9,228 nt of DNA from DAOVRL01 sp964459805 (GTDB taxonomy: Bacteria; Planctomycetota; Phycisphaerae; Sedimentisphaerales; Anaerobacaceae): NCBI GenBank assembly GCA_964459805.1, contig CAYWOD010000141.1, positions 1 to 9,228 on the forward strand. Reading direction: 5' to 3'. How positions within the stretch are numbered: the first letter of the stretch is position 1; each line of letters starts with the position of its first letter. Positions 1 through 7,468 of this stretch are shown one piece after another. Both the position numbers and the translations under genes were made by a program. The notes under the pieces are model-generated. The model saw only the letters and a program-made list of their open reading frames with translations, did no database searches and was not told the origin of the DNA.

Positions 1-89
1 GATGGAGTAGGGATCTCCCAATAAACTCAATGAATTATTTAATTCGCCTGCGCGCAAACTGATTCAGATATTTCGAGCCGTGAGCATAT

Positions 90-167
90 TCAACTGTATA
101 ACTAAAACTTACAGTTAATATTGAAAACATTACAAATAGGAGGGATTACTAATATCTATACAGTTGA
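90..167. promoter_or_regulatory. Inverted repeat in hsdM upstream region, candidate operator
   Basis: An 11-base perfect inverted repeat is present: TCAACTGTATA at 90-100 and TATACAGTTGA at 157-167. A third copy of the core lies between them (TACAGTT at 110-116), which pairs perfectly with AACTGTA at 92-98. AT-rich stretches that could serve as TATA boxes lie between and beside the arms (for example TAATATCTAT at 149-158, which would place a transcript start near 180, just before the ribosome binding site). The layout suits a dimeric repressor site controlling the restriction operon. No controller-protein gene is visible in the window. The repeat is seen directly; its role is inferred. Confidence 0.4.
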
Positions 168-190
168 GATATAAATTAACACGCATTTGA

Positions 191-196
191 AGGAGG
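191..196 (+). promoter_or_regulatory. Ribosome binding site of hsdM
   Basis: AGGAGG lies 6 bases before the ATG at 203, a strong Shine-Dalgarno match that fixes the hsdM start. The operon thus appears to use leadered, ribosome-binding-site initiation, unlike the three right-hand genes. A second AGGAGG at 138-143 has no usable start codon at a normal distance. Confidence 0.8.
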
Positions 197-202
197 ACGA
201 AT

Positions 203-2611
203 ATGCCCATAAAAAAAAGTGAGCTTTATAGCTCTCTCTGGAAAAGTTGCGACGAACTTCGTGGAGGAATGGATGCCTCGCAGTACAAAGACTATGTTCT
301 CGTACTATTGTTCGTCAAATATGTTTCTGACAAGTATGGTGGACAGAAGGATACTCTGGTGGTTATCCCGAAGGGCGGTAGCTTTCAGGATATGGTTAAC
401 CTGAAAGGGAAACCAGAGATTGGGGATGGTATCAACAAGATCATCGCCAGGCTTGCTGAAGCAAACGATCTAAAGGGGGTTATTGATGTAGCTGATTTTA
501 ATGACTCTGACAAGCTTGGCAGAGGCAAAGCTATGCAAGACCGTCTTTCAAATCTAATAGCTATTTTTCAGAACGAGGCTCTTGATTTCAGTAAGAATAG
601 GGCAGAGGGTGATGATATTCTTGGGGATGCATATGAATATTTAATGCGTCATTTTGCTACAGAGTCGGGTAAAAGCAAAGGTCAATTCTATACACCAGCT
701 GAAGTATCCAGAGTGATGGCCAAAGTAATTGGAGCACAATATGCGAAGAGAAAAGATAAGACCGTATACGACCCCACATGCGGCTCAGGTTCATTATTAC
801 TTAAGGTGGCCGATGAAACTCCGGAAGGAATCACCATCTATGGTCAAGAGATCGATGTAGCGACGAGGGCATTAGCTGTAATGAATATGTGGCTTCATGA
901 GAACCCAGATGCCATAATCTGGAGAGAGAACACCATTTCGAACCCATACCATAAAAATAAAGATGGAGGTTTGAAGACCTTTGATTTTGTGGTTGCTAAT
1001 CCTCCATTCTCCACAAAATCATGGAGCAATGGTATAATTCCATCAGAAGACGAGTTTAAACGATTTGATGGGTATGGCATACCCCCTAAGAAAAATGGAG
1101 ACTATGCGTTCCTCCTTCACATCATCAAGTCAATGAAAAGTACAGGAAAAGGTGCTGTGATTCTACCTCATGGAGTCCTGTTTAGAGGAAACGTAGAAGC
1201 AGAAATCAGAAAGAACGTCATTAAGCGTGGTTACATCAAAGGGATTATTGGGTTTCCTCCCAACCTATTCTATGGAACGGGTATTTCCGCTTGTCTTATT
1301 GTCCTTGACAAGGAATTTGCTTTAAGCCGTAAGGGCATCTTCATGATTGATGCAAGTAAGGGGTTTTTCAAAGATGGGAATAAAAACCGGCTCCGAGATA
1401 GAGATATCCATAAGATTGTAGATACATTCACAAAACAAATAGAACTTCCCAAATACTCAAGAATGGTTCCAGTATCGGAGATTGCAGACAAGAAAAATGA
1501 TTACAACCTAAACATTCCAAGATACATAGACAGTCAAGAGGATGAAGATTTACAAGATATTGAAGCACACCTGAGAGGAGGCATTCCGAATAAAGATATT
1601 GACAATTTAGCTTCATACTGGAGAGTTTACCCAAGTATTAGACAAGTTCTTTTCTCTCCAAATACTAGAGCTGGATATTCAGTGCTAAAGGTGGATCAGT
1701 CAGAAATCAAATCGTCAATATTTAATCACTCTGAGTTTATAACATACTCAAAAACAATTGAGAGGGTGTTTGATCAATGGAAGATAAAAAGTCTCCCTGT
1801 ACTTCATGAGATTGGTGTTGGAGCCAAACCAAAAGAATTCATATTAACGATTTCTGAGAGTCTCCTTGATGCATTTTCAAAGTTGGAACTCATCGATAAA
1901 TATGACGTTTATCAGGATATAATGGCCTATTGGTCGGAGACAATGCAAGACGATGCATATCTATTAGTATCAAATGGTTGGAAGGCTGAGATCAGCACAC
2001 TCAAGAACAAAAAAGGAAAAGAGACAGGATGGGACTGCGATCTCATTCCAAAAGACCTTGTCATCAATAGATACTTTACAATAAAAAGAAACGCTCTTCG
2101 TGCCATACAAACACAGCTTGAGAAAATCAGAGATCAAATGCAAATATTGGATGAAGAGAACAACGAAGAAGATGTGTTCTCTAACATAAAAAGCGATACT
2201 GGTAAAATTATCAAAGGAGAAATTAAGAAGAGACTCAAGGAAATCAAATACGATCCAGAATTTACAGACGAATTTGCTATGCTAACAGAGTATGGAAAGC
2301 TCATGGATAGGGATTCAGAACTAAAAAAGGAAATTAAAACTGCTGAGAATGATTTGGATAAGAACTTATTAATGAAGTACCGTCACCTCACGGAAGCAGA
2401 GATTAAAGACTTGGTTGTCGAGGACAAGTGGTTAACTTCAATTAAGGCCTTAGTTAATGGGGAAATGGAACGGATTTCTTATAAACTTGCGGGAAGGATA
2501 CGGGAACTTGCAGATAGATACGAAACTCCTTTACCAGTAATCGCTGAGAATACCCAAGCACTCGCGAAAAAAGTAGACCGTCACTTAGAGAAGATGGGTT
2601 TCGTATGGTAA
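203..2611 (+). CDS. hsdM: Type I restriction-modification system DNA methyltransferase subunit (HsdM)
   Basis: Adenine-N6 DNA methyltransferase subunit, using S-adenosylmethionine; with HsdS it modifies host sites, and it is also part of the restriction complex. The 802 residues show an HsdM N-terminal helical domain (about 5-145), the GQFYTP motif that opens the catalytic domain (160-165), the SAM-binding motif I DPTCGSGSLLL (190-200) and the catalytic NPPF motif (266-269). The catalytic fold runs to about 440. The remainder, about 450-802, is helical and charged, with coiled-coil-like stretches near 635-720, as in the long (about 800 residue) M subunits. The start is fixed by AGGAGG at 191-196. 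The last 7 bases overlap hsdS, indicating translational coupling. An A8 tract at 211-218 sits just inside the start. All catalytic motifs are intact. Family assignment is near certain; the methylated sequence cannot be read from this protein. Confidence 0.97.
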   Translation: MPIKKSELYSSLWKSCDELRGGMDASQYKDYVLVLLFVKYVSDKYGGQKDTLVVIPKGGSFQDMVNLKGKPEIGDGINKIIARLAEANDLKGVIDVADFNDSDKLGRGKAMQDRLSNLIAIFQNEALDFSKNRAEGDDILGDAYEYLMRHFATESGKSKGQFYTPAEVSRVMAKVIGAQYAKRKDKTVYDPTCGSGSLLLKVADETPEGITIYGQEIDVATRALAVMNMWLHENPDAIIWRENTISNPYHKNKDGGLKTFDFVVANPPFSTKSWSNGIIPSEDEFKRFDGYGIPPKKNGDYAFLLHIIKSMKSTGKGAVILPHGVLFRGNVEAEIRKNVIKRGYIKGIIGFPPNLFYGTGISACLIVLDKEFALSRKGIFMIDASKGFFKDGNKNRLRDRDIHKIVDTFTKQIELPKYSRMVPVSEIADKKNDYNLNIPRYIDSQEDEDLQDIEAHLRGGIPNKDIDNLASYWRVYPSIRQVLFSPNTRAGYSVLKVDQSEIKSSIFNHSEFITYSKTIERVFDQWKIKSLPVLHEIGVGAKPKEFILTISESLLDAFSKLELIDKYDVYQDIMAYWSETMQDDAYLLVSNGWKAEISTLKNKKGKETGWDCDLIPKDLVINRYFTIKRNALRAIQTQLEKIRDQMQILDEENNEEDVFSNIKSDTGKIIKGEIKKRLKEIKYDPEFTDEFAMLTEYGKLMDRDSELKKEIKTAENDLDKNLLMKYRHLTEAEIKDLVVEDKWLTSIKALVNGEMERISYKLAGRIRELADRYETPLPVIAENTQALAKKVDRHLEKMGFVW

Positions 2612-3789
2612 TAGAAACAGTAAAAGTAGGGTATAAACAAACTGAAAGTGGTATTATACCAGAAGATTGGAGAATCGATAAAATTCAGAACCATGCTAAC
2701 ATAACAACAGGTTCAAAGAACACGCAAGACAGAATTGAAGATGGTAGATTCCCATTTTTCGTACGATCTCAGAACGTTGAAAGGATAAATACATACTCAT
2801 TTGATGGCGAGGCAGTACTGACTGCTGGCGATGGTGTCGGAACTGGGAAAGTATATCATTATGTAAATGGAAAGTTTGATTTTCATCAAAGAGTGTATAA
2901 AATAAGTAATTTTGATAATGAACTCGATGGCTATTTTTTCTTTCTCTATTTTAGCGATCATTTTTTAACAAGGATAATGTCCATGACAGCAAAATCTTCT
3001 GTTGATTCTGTAAGAATGGACATGATTGCAGAGATGTTAATTCCTTTACCGGAAAAAAAAGAGCAAATCGCCATAGTCGAGACCATTAAGGGCATCATAA
3101 AACTAATTGAGAATCTTGACAAGCTTATTGAAAAGAAGCGTCAGACAAAATTAGGCGTAATGCAGGAATTGTTAACATGTAAGAAACGCCTGTCTGGGTT
3201 TAACGGAGATTGGAAAATTATTGAACTCAAGGAAATTGTTACTCAATTTATTGTACCAATGCGTAACAAACCAAAACAATTCAGGGGAAGCATCCCTTGG
3301 TGTAGAATTGAGGACTTTGATGGGAAAGTCCTAGTAGATTCGCAGTCTAATCAGTATGTTGACGATGAAATTATCAAGTTGATGAATCTAAAAGTTCATC
3401 CCAAAGGAACTTTACTTGTATCCTGTAGCGCAGATTTAGGAAGATGTGCTATTGTAGGCAGACCGCTGGTTTCAAATCAAACTTTTATCGGGTTACTCTT
3501 TAATGAAAAAAAGGCATCTAACAATTTTTTTTACTATTACCTGTCATTCTTTGCTGAAGAATTAAATAAATTGTCATCTGGAACAACAATTTCATACTTG
3601 TCCAGAGAGCAGTTTGAGACCTTCAAAGTGAAAGTACCTTCGGGTAAACCTGAACAACAAGCTATAGCTCAAGTTCTTTCAGTTATGGATGCAGAAATTA
3701 AATCTTTAGAGATAAATAGAGATAAATATCTCATGATAAAAAAGGGCATGATGCAGCAATTATTAACGGGAAAGATACGATTAAAATGA
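2605..3789 (+). CDS. hsdS: Type I restriction-modification system specificity subunit (HsdS)
   Basis: DNA-recognition subunit that sets the bipartite target sequence for HsdM and HsdR. The 394 residues show the usual two-repeat layout: target recognition domain 1 (about 12-150, opening ESGIIPEDW), a central conserved helix (about 155-200, containing MQELLTCKKRLSGF), target recognition domain 2 (about 203-345) and a distal helix (about 350-394, containing MQQLLTGKIRL). The two helices are recognisable repeats of each other and form the spacer between the half-sites; the first has Cys where LLTGK is usual. The ATG overlaps the hsdM stop by 7 bases (ATGGTAA), and the TGA stop overlaps the hsdR ATG (ATGA), so it is coupled on both sides. 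Homopolymers A8 (3053-3060), A7 (3506-3512) and T8 (3525-3532) lie inside the gene. The two recognition domains look unlike each other, so an asymmetric target is expected. The target sequence cannot be predicted by eye. Confidence 0.95.
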   Translation: MVIETVKVGYKQTESGIIPEDWRIDKIQNHANITTGSKNTQDRIEDGRFPFFVRSQNVERINTYSFDGEAVLTAGDGVGTGKVYHYVNGKFDFHQRVYKISNFDNELDGYFFFLYFSDHFLTRIMSMTAKSSVDSVRMDMIAEMLIPLPEKKEQIAIVETIKGIIKLIENLDKLIEKKRQTKLGVMQELLTCKKRLSGFNGDWKIIELKEIVTQFIVPMRNKPKQFRGSIPWCRIEDFDGKVLVDSQSNQYVDDEIIKLMNLKVHPKGTLLVSCSADLGRCAIVGRPLVSNQTFIGLLFNEKKASNNFFYYYLSFFAEELNKLSSGTTISYLSREQFETFKVKVPSGKPEQQAIAQVLSVMDAEIKSLEINRDKYLMIKKGMMQQLLTGKIRLK

Positions 3790-4526
3790 CCGTAGGACAG
3801 CGAGAGAGAAAAACCCAAGATAGGGTTGTAAGGCTGTTCAGTGAGATATTATTGTACACATATCTTGGCAATTGGATTGATAGAGCTGATAATAGCAATA
3901 TCGAAAAAGAACTCCTTATCAAATTCCTTAAGCAGAAATATGATGATATTCTTATTCATAAAGCAATAAGAGAACTTGAAAAAGTAGCGACTAATCAGAA
4001 CAAGACCCTCTATGATATCAATAAGGATGTATACACTTATCTTCGGTACGGTATCCAAGTAAAAGAAGATGTCGGAGAGAATAAGCAAACAGTTTGGTTA
4101 ATTAATTGGGATAACCCAGAGAAAAACGAGTTCTACATTGCTGAGGAAGTCACGATTAAAGGTCAACACGATAAAAGACCAGATATTGTATTATATGTCA
4201 ATGGTATCGCGGTTGCAGTCCTCGAACTTAAGAGGAGCACAGTGTCCGTCTCAGAGGGGATCAGGCAAAATCTTGACAATCAGAAGGACATATTCATCAG
4301 GAACTTCTTTTCCACGAATCAGCTCATAATGGCAGGGAACGACTCCGAAGGACTACGCTACGGTGTCATTCATACCCCAGAAAAAAAATACGTGAGCTGG
4401 AAAGAGAATAATGAAGTTAGAGAACGTCTTGACAAGCACCTCGCCGCTATATGTAGTAAAGAGCGACTCCTTGAACTAATTCATGATTTCATCGTTTTTG
4501 ACAGCGGCATTAAAAAACTCTGTTGG
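3786..4526 (+). CDS. hsdR: Type I restriction enzyme R subunit (HsdR), N-terminal part before assembly gap
   Basis: The first 247 residues of the restriction and translocation subunit. They contain the HSDR_N nuclease domain with a PD-(D/E)XK signature: R-P-D at 131-133 and E-L-K at 147-149 (VLELKR), the usual metal-binding and catalytic residues for double-strand cleavage. Residues 226-246 (RLLELIHDF...KKLC) match the linker just before the helicase motor in this family. The ATG overlaps the hsdS stop by 4 bases. The frame is open up to the first N. It belongs with the fragment beginning at 4627; the two are in different frames only if the 100 N bases are taken as true length. The last residue before the gap is Trp where Arg is usual after LC, possibly a contig-end error. 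A8 tract at 4381-4388. Confidence 0.93.
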
Positions 4527-4626
4527 NNNNNNNNNNNNNNNNNNNNNNNNNNNNNNNNNNNNNNNNNNNNNNNNNNNNNNNNNNNNNNNNNNNNNNNNNN
4601 NNNNNNNNNNNNNNNNNNNNNNNNNN
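4527..4626. other. Assembly gap of 100 N inside hsdR
   Basis: Exactly 100 N bases, the conventional placeholder for a gap of unknown size. Codons begin at 4527 on the left and at 4627 on the right in the two HsdR frames, so if both edges are correct and do not overlap, the true missing length is a multiple of three, which 100 is not. From the usual layout of this family, about 200 or so residues are missing, including Walker A and the DEAD-type motif. Confidence 0.97.
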
Positions 4627-6363
4627 TATGATCAAGCAGTCGAGGATAAGTTTGTTTTAGACTTACAATATGAAGCAAGAGAAATAGGCCAAGAACTTAC
4701 ATCTCAAGAAAGAGTTGATCTTTGGTTTGAAGCCAAGACACGGGGTTTAACCGATTATGCAAAAGCAGAGTTAAAGAAAAAATGGGGAACTATGCAAAAG
4801 GTTCTCAGTTCTGAGTCTAGATTGAATAAAATCGTTGGAGACATCCTCCTCGACATGGAAACTAAAGATCGACTTATGAGTGGCAGAGGTAACGCAATAC
4901 TGGTCGCTGGAAGCATTTTCGAAGCATGTAAATATTATGAACTGTTCCAGAATCATAGCCTAAAGAAATGCGCAATAGTTACTTCATACGAGCCGAACAT
5001 CGATGCCATAAAAGGGGAAACTGTAAGTGAGGAAGAGGATACAGATAATCTACTAAAATATGAGATTTATCAAAAAATGCTTGATGGAAAAACACCTGAA
5101 AAATTTGAAGACGAAGTCAAGAAGAAATTCGTAGAACAACCGGGACAAATGAAACTCCTGATCGTAGTTAATAAACTACTTACTGGTTTCAACGCGCCAC
5201 CTGCAACATATCTCTATATCGATAGAAACATGCAAGATCACGGACTATTCCAAGCAGTTTGTAGATTAAATAGACTTGACAGCGAAGACAAAGAATACGG
5301 GTATATAGTCGATTATAAAGACCTCTTTTTGAGTCTCAATAAGGCGGTTACAGATTATACTTCTAACGCTTTCGAAGAGTATGACAGAGAAGATGTTCAG
5401 GGATTACTCAAAGACAGGATTCAGACTGCAAAAGAAAAACTGACAACATCTTTGGAAAATGCTCGGGCACTATGCGAGCCTGTTAGGCCTCCGAAGGAAA
5501 CTATTGATTACATAGACTTCTTTTGTGGGGATTCAGAGAAACCAGATGACCTCCATAACACGGCGCAACAACGAATTGCTTTGTATAGAGCTACTTCTTC
5601 ATTAATACGCGCTTATGCGAATATAGCTAATGAGATGGCAGAGGCAGGATATAACAAAAAAGAAAGGGAGCAGATCAGAGAGGAAGTAAAATATTACGAG
5701 GCAGTAAAAACTGAGATCAGACTAGCAAGTGGAGATCACATAGATTTAAAAGCGTATGAACCAGCCATGCGGCATCTCATCGACACTTACATCGATGCTG
5801 AAGAAAGTAAGAAAATCTCTGCTTTTGATGATCTCACAATCATTGATCTAATAGTTAAGAGTGGGGTATCCGCTGTTGAAAGCCTACCTGAAAGTATTAA
5901 AAAGAAAAATGAAGCGGTAGCTTCAGTCATTGAGAATAATGTACGCCGAGTAATAGTCGAAGAGAAACCAACAAACCCGAAATATTACGAAAAAATGTCG
6001 GTATTATTAGAGGAAATTATACGCCGTAGGAAGGATGATTCATTAAATTATGCCGATTACTTAGAAAAGATAGCACAGTTTATTCAAAACATGAAAAACC
6101 CATCCAGCCTAACAACCTATCCCAAAAGTATTGACACTGACGCCAAGAGAGCACTCCATGATAATCTGGATAATAATGAAGAAGTGACACTAAAAGTAAA
6201 TGACGCTATTCTCAAGAATAAACCTGATGCATGGCGAGGCCACAGGATAAAGGAAAGAACTGTAAGACTTGCTATAAAGAGGGCATTAGCAGAGTGCGGT
6301 CTTAAAGATATGGATACTATTGAAATGGTGTTAGATCTTGCGAGAAAACAAAAAGACTACTAA
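4627..6363 (+). CDS. hsdR: Type I restriction enzyme R subunit (HsdR), C-terminal part after assembly gap
   Basis: The remaining 578 residues of HsdR; with the 247 before the gap and about 200 hidden, the protein would be near the usual 1,000 or more. The fragment opens in the second half of the superfamily 2 translocase: DMETKDRLMSGRGNAILVAGS, then helicase motif V (KLLTGFNAPP, about residues 183-192 of this fragment) and motif VI (QAVCRLNRLD, about 209-218). The rest is helical and would bind the methyltransferase core. The motor pumps DNA using ATP until blocked, after which the N-terminal nuclease cuts. Motif V reads GFNAP where GFDAP is usual. The stop is TAA at 6361-6363, 10 bases before the ATG of the metallopeptidase gene. 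The conserved blocks are intact, so the gene is probably functional and only the assembly is broken. Confidence 0.94.
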   Translation, partial: YDQAVEDKFVLDLQYEAREIGQELTSQERVDLWFEAKTRGLTDYAKAELKKKWGTMQKVLSSESRLNKIVGDILLDMETKDRLMSGRGNAILVAGSIFEACKYYELFQNHSLKKCAIVTSYEPNIDAIKGETVSEEEDTDNLLKYEIYQKMLDGKTPEKFEDEVKKKFVEQPGQMKLLIVVNKLLTGFNAPPATYLYIDRNMQDHGLFQAVCRLNRLDSEDKEYGYIVDYKDLFLSLNKAVTDYTSNAFEEYDREDVQGLLKDRIQTAKEKLTTSLENARALCEPVRPPKETIDYIDFFCGDSEKPDDLHNTAQQRIALYRATSSLIRAYANIANEMAEAGYNKKEREQIREEVKYYEAVKTEIRLASGDHIDLKAYEPAMRHLIDTYIDAEESKKISAFDDLTIIDLIVKSGVSAVESLPESIKKKNEAVASVIENNVRRVIVEEKPTNPKYYEKMSVLLEEIIRRRKDDSLNYADYLEKIAQFIQNMKNPSSLTTYPKSIDTDAKRALHDNLDNNEEVTLKVNDAILKNKPDAWRGHRIKERTVRLAIKRALAECGLKDMDTIEMVLDLARKQKDY

Positions 6364-6373
6364 ATACGTGAAT

Positions 6374-7087
6374 ATGCGTGTGTCAAACTTGCACTTTGAC
6401 GCGGTTAAGAAAGATATAAAAAACATGCACCTCGGAGTTTATCCGCCCAGTGGAAGAATCAGAGTAGCAGCTCCCTTGAATACACGTGATGACGCGATAA
6501 AACTTTTTATTACTTCAAAACTTCCGTGGATAGAAAAGCAACAGCTGAAATTCATTAAGCAGGAAAGGCAAACGCAAAGAGAATATGTTGCAGGAGAGAG
6601 CCATTACTTTTTTGGTAATAGATATCGACTTAACATTGATTACCATGATGCCCCTCCAAAAATAGAAATCCGAAGGAAGACACATATTGATCTATACGCT
6701 AGACCCGAGACAACAACCCAACAAAGAAAAAAGATATTTGAAACATTTTATCGCGCTGAGTTGACGAAGCTCATTCCTAGTCTTCTTGAAAGATGGAAAA
6801 AGAAGGTTGACGTACAAGTGGAGGAAGTTAGAATAAAAAAGATGAAAACCAAGTGGGGGTCATGCAACCCTAAAGATAAACGTATATGGTTGAACTTAGA
6901 GCTAGCAAAGAAACCTTTCCAGTGTGTGGATTACGTCTTCGTACATGAACTTATTCACTTGATCGAGAAAACTCACACACAAAGATTCATGCACCTTTTA
7001 CAGTCCACTTTACCGCTGTGGCAACAATACAAAGACGAACTTAATAGACAAGCATTGGGCTTCTCTTTTTGGAAATATGAAACATGA
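6374..7087 (+). CDS. YgjP-like M48-type (DUF45) zinc metallopeptidase, last gene of the restriction operon
   Basis: Predicted zinc-dependent cytoplasmic metallopeptidase of the YgjP/DUF45 group. From the ATG at 6374 it has 237 residues. The N-terminal part holds the family's IKNMHLGVYPPSGRIRVAAP block (about 16-34) and HYFFGNRY (77-84). The catalytic part has KTKWGSC (158-164) followed by the zinc site HELIH (191-195) and a third ligand His at 201 in KTHTQRF. No signal peptide or membrane segment is seen. I prefer ATG 6374 because homologues begin about this far before the first block; a TTG at 6338 would add 12 residues and overlap hsdR by 26 bases. No clear ribosome binding site serves either start, so coupling to hsdR translation is likely. 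Proteins of this type are often found beside hsdR, but the substrate is unknown. A role in controlling restriction subunits is inference. Confidence 0.9.
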   Translation: MRVSNLHFDAVKKDIKNMHLGVYPPSGRIRVAAPLNTRDDAIKLFITSKLPWIEKQQLKFIKQERQTQREYVAGESHYFFGNRYRLNIDYHDAPPKIEIRRKTHIDLYARPETTTQQRKKIFETFYRAELTKLIPSLLERWKKKVDVQVEEVRIKKMKTKWGSCNPKDKRIWLNLELAKKPFQCVDYVFVHELIHLIEKTHTQRFMHLLQSTLPLWQQYKDELNRQALGFSFWKYET

Positions 7088-7277
7088 GCAACCATTGCTA
7101 GAATCCCTTTTAGCCAACGAATAAAATCTCATGTAGATCACTTAACAAACTGCCTTCACACCTATGCGCGCGCACATCCCTCCTAACAAAACACTAACAT
7201 TTTACATGAATACAGCCCTTCCCGAAGACCTACATGTTATTCCGTTTCTATGAGATTAAACGCTAACGGTGTTAACC

Positions 7278-7388
7278 ATGATAAAAAAATATTCCTTACC
7301 CATGAATGACGTTGAAAAGCTAGACTATTTTAGATTAATATTCCTAGGAGAAATTACGATAATAAAGCTTCTCTGGTACGCTTTTTAA
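7278..7388 (+). CDS. Doubtful small ORF, 36 residues, unknown
   Basis: ATG at 7278 to TAA at 7386-7388 encodes 36 residues. The first half is charged and the second half is hydrophobic (IFLGEITIIKLLWYAF), which could be a short membrane or amphipathic segment. There is no clear ribosome binding site and no convincing TATA box at the leaderless distance. It shares its 5' end with the A7 run that may be a terminator of the opposite strand. I do not recognise it, and AT-rich intergenic DNA yields frames of this size by chance. Listed only so that it is not lost. Confidence 0.12.
   Translation: MIKKYSLPMNDVEKLDYFRLIFLGEITIIKLLWYAF
7283..7289 (-). terminator. Oligo-T candidate terminator for the nuclease-like gene
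   Basis: A7 on the + strand is T7 on the - strand, about 180 bases past the - strand stop. Archaeal terminators are often simple T-tracts without a stem. It also lies beyond the in-frame extension that ends at 7397. The identification is tentative. Confidence 0.3.
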
Positions 7389-7396
7389 AAATGTTA

Positions 7397-7468
7397 TTAT
7401 GTAATGTTCTCGATGTTCTCCGCTGCGAGTATCTCTGATTCTAATCGGTTCTCAAGTTCTTCCAGAGG
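7397..7468 (-). other. In-frame 23-codon extension after the stop of the nuclease-like gene
   Basis: Directly after the TAA at 7471-7469, the same frame continues for 23 sense codons to a TAA at 7399-7397. It reads PLEELENRLESEIL and so on, rich in Glu, Leu and Asn with heptad-like spacing, as in a short coiled coil. There is no start codon in the segment. It could be a lost C-terminal tail, the end of a deleted gene, or chance. Confidence 0.3.

Larger units (their letters stand above)
7088..7468. other. Intergenic region between convergent genes
   Basis: 381 bases between the end of the + strand restriction operon and the end of the - strand nuclease-like gene. It holds a weak imperfect hairpin just after the metallopeptidase stop (GCTA at 7097-7100 with TAGC at 7111-7114, loop including CCCTTT), a palindrome TGCGCGCGCA at 7165-7174, an A7 run at 7283-7289 that reads as T7 on the - strand, a doubtful 36-codon + strand reading frame at 7278-7388, and a - strand reading frame at 7397-7468 in frame with the upstream nuclease-like gene. 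I see no tRNA, CRISPR repeat or insertion sequence here. Confidence 0.7.

Noticed and set aside
1..62. Possible gene ends at the left edge: + strand frames stopping at 24 and 62, and a - strand frame beginning TTG at 57 and open to base 1
   Set aside because: Each is under 20 codons inside the window, with no ribosome binding site, no TATA box at the right distance and no recognisable motif. A gene may enter from the left, but I cannot support one.
138..190. Short leader ORF after AGGAGG at 138-143
   Set aside because: The nearest start-like codon is a TTG at 164, about 20 bases away, giving only 8 codons.
4483..4678. Reading frames that run across the N block on both strands
   Set aside because: They exist only because N bases contain no stops. 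The true HsdR frames end at 4526 and resume at 4627.
6338..6373. TTG start for the metallopeptidase
   Set aside because: It adds 12 residues before the conserved N-terminal block and lacks a ribosome binding site. ATG 6374 fits the family better, though TTG cannot be excluded.
7143..7178. - strand ORF of 11 codons with AGGAGG one base before ATG
   Set aside because: The ribosome-binding spacing is far too short, the peptide is tiny, and it reads through the GCGCGC palindrome.
7088..7468. tRNA, CRISPR repeats or insertion-sequence remains in the intergenic region
   Set aside because: I looked for a cloverleaf 3' half, regularly spaced repeats and transposase-like peptides on both strands and saw none.
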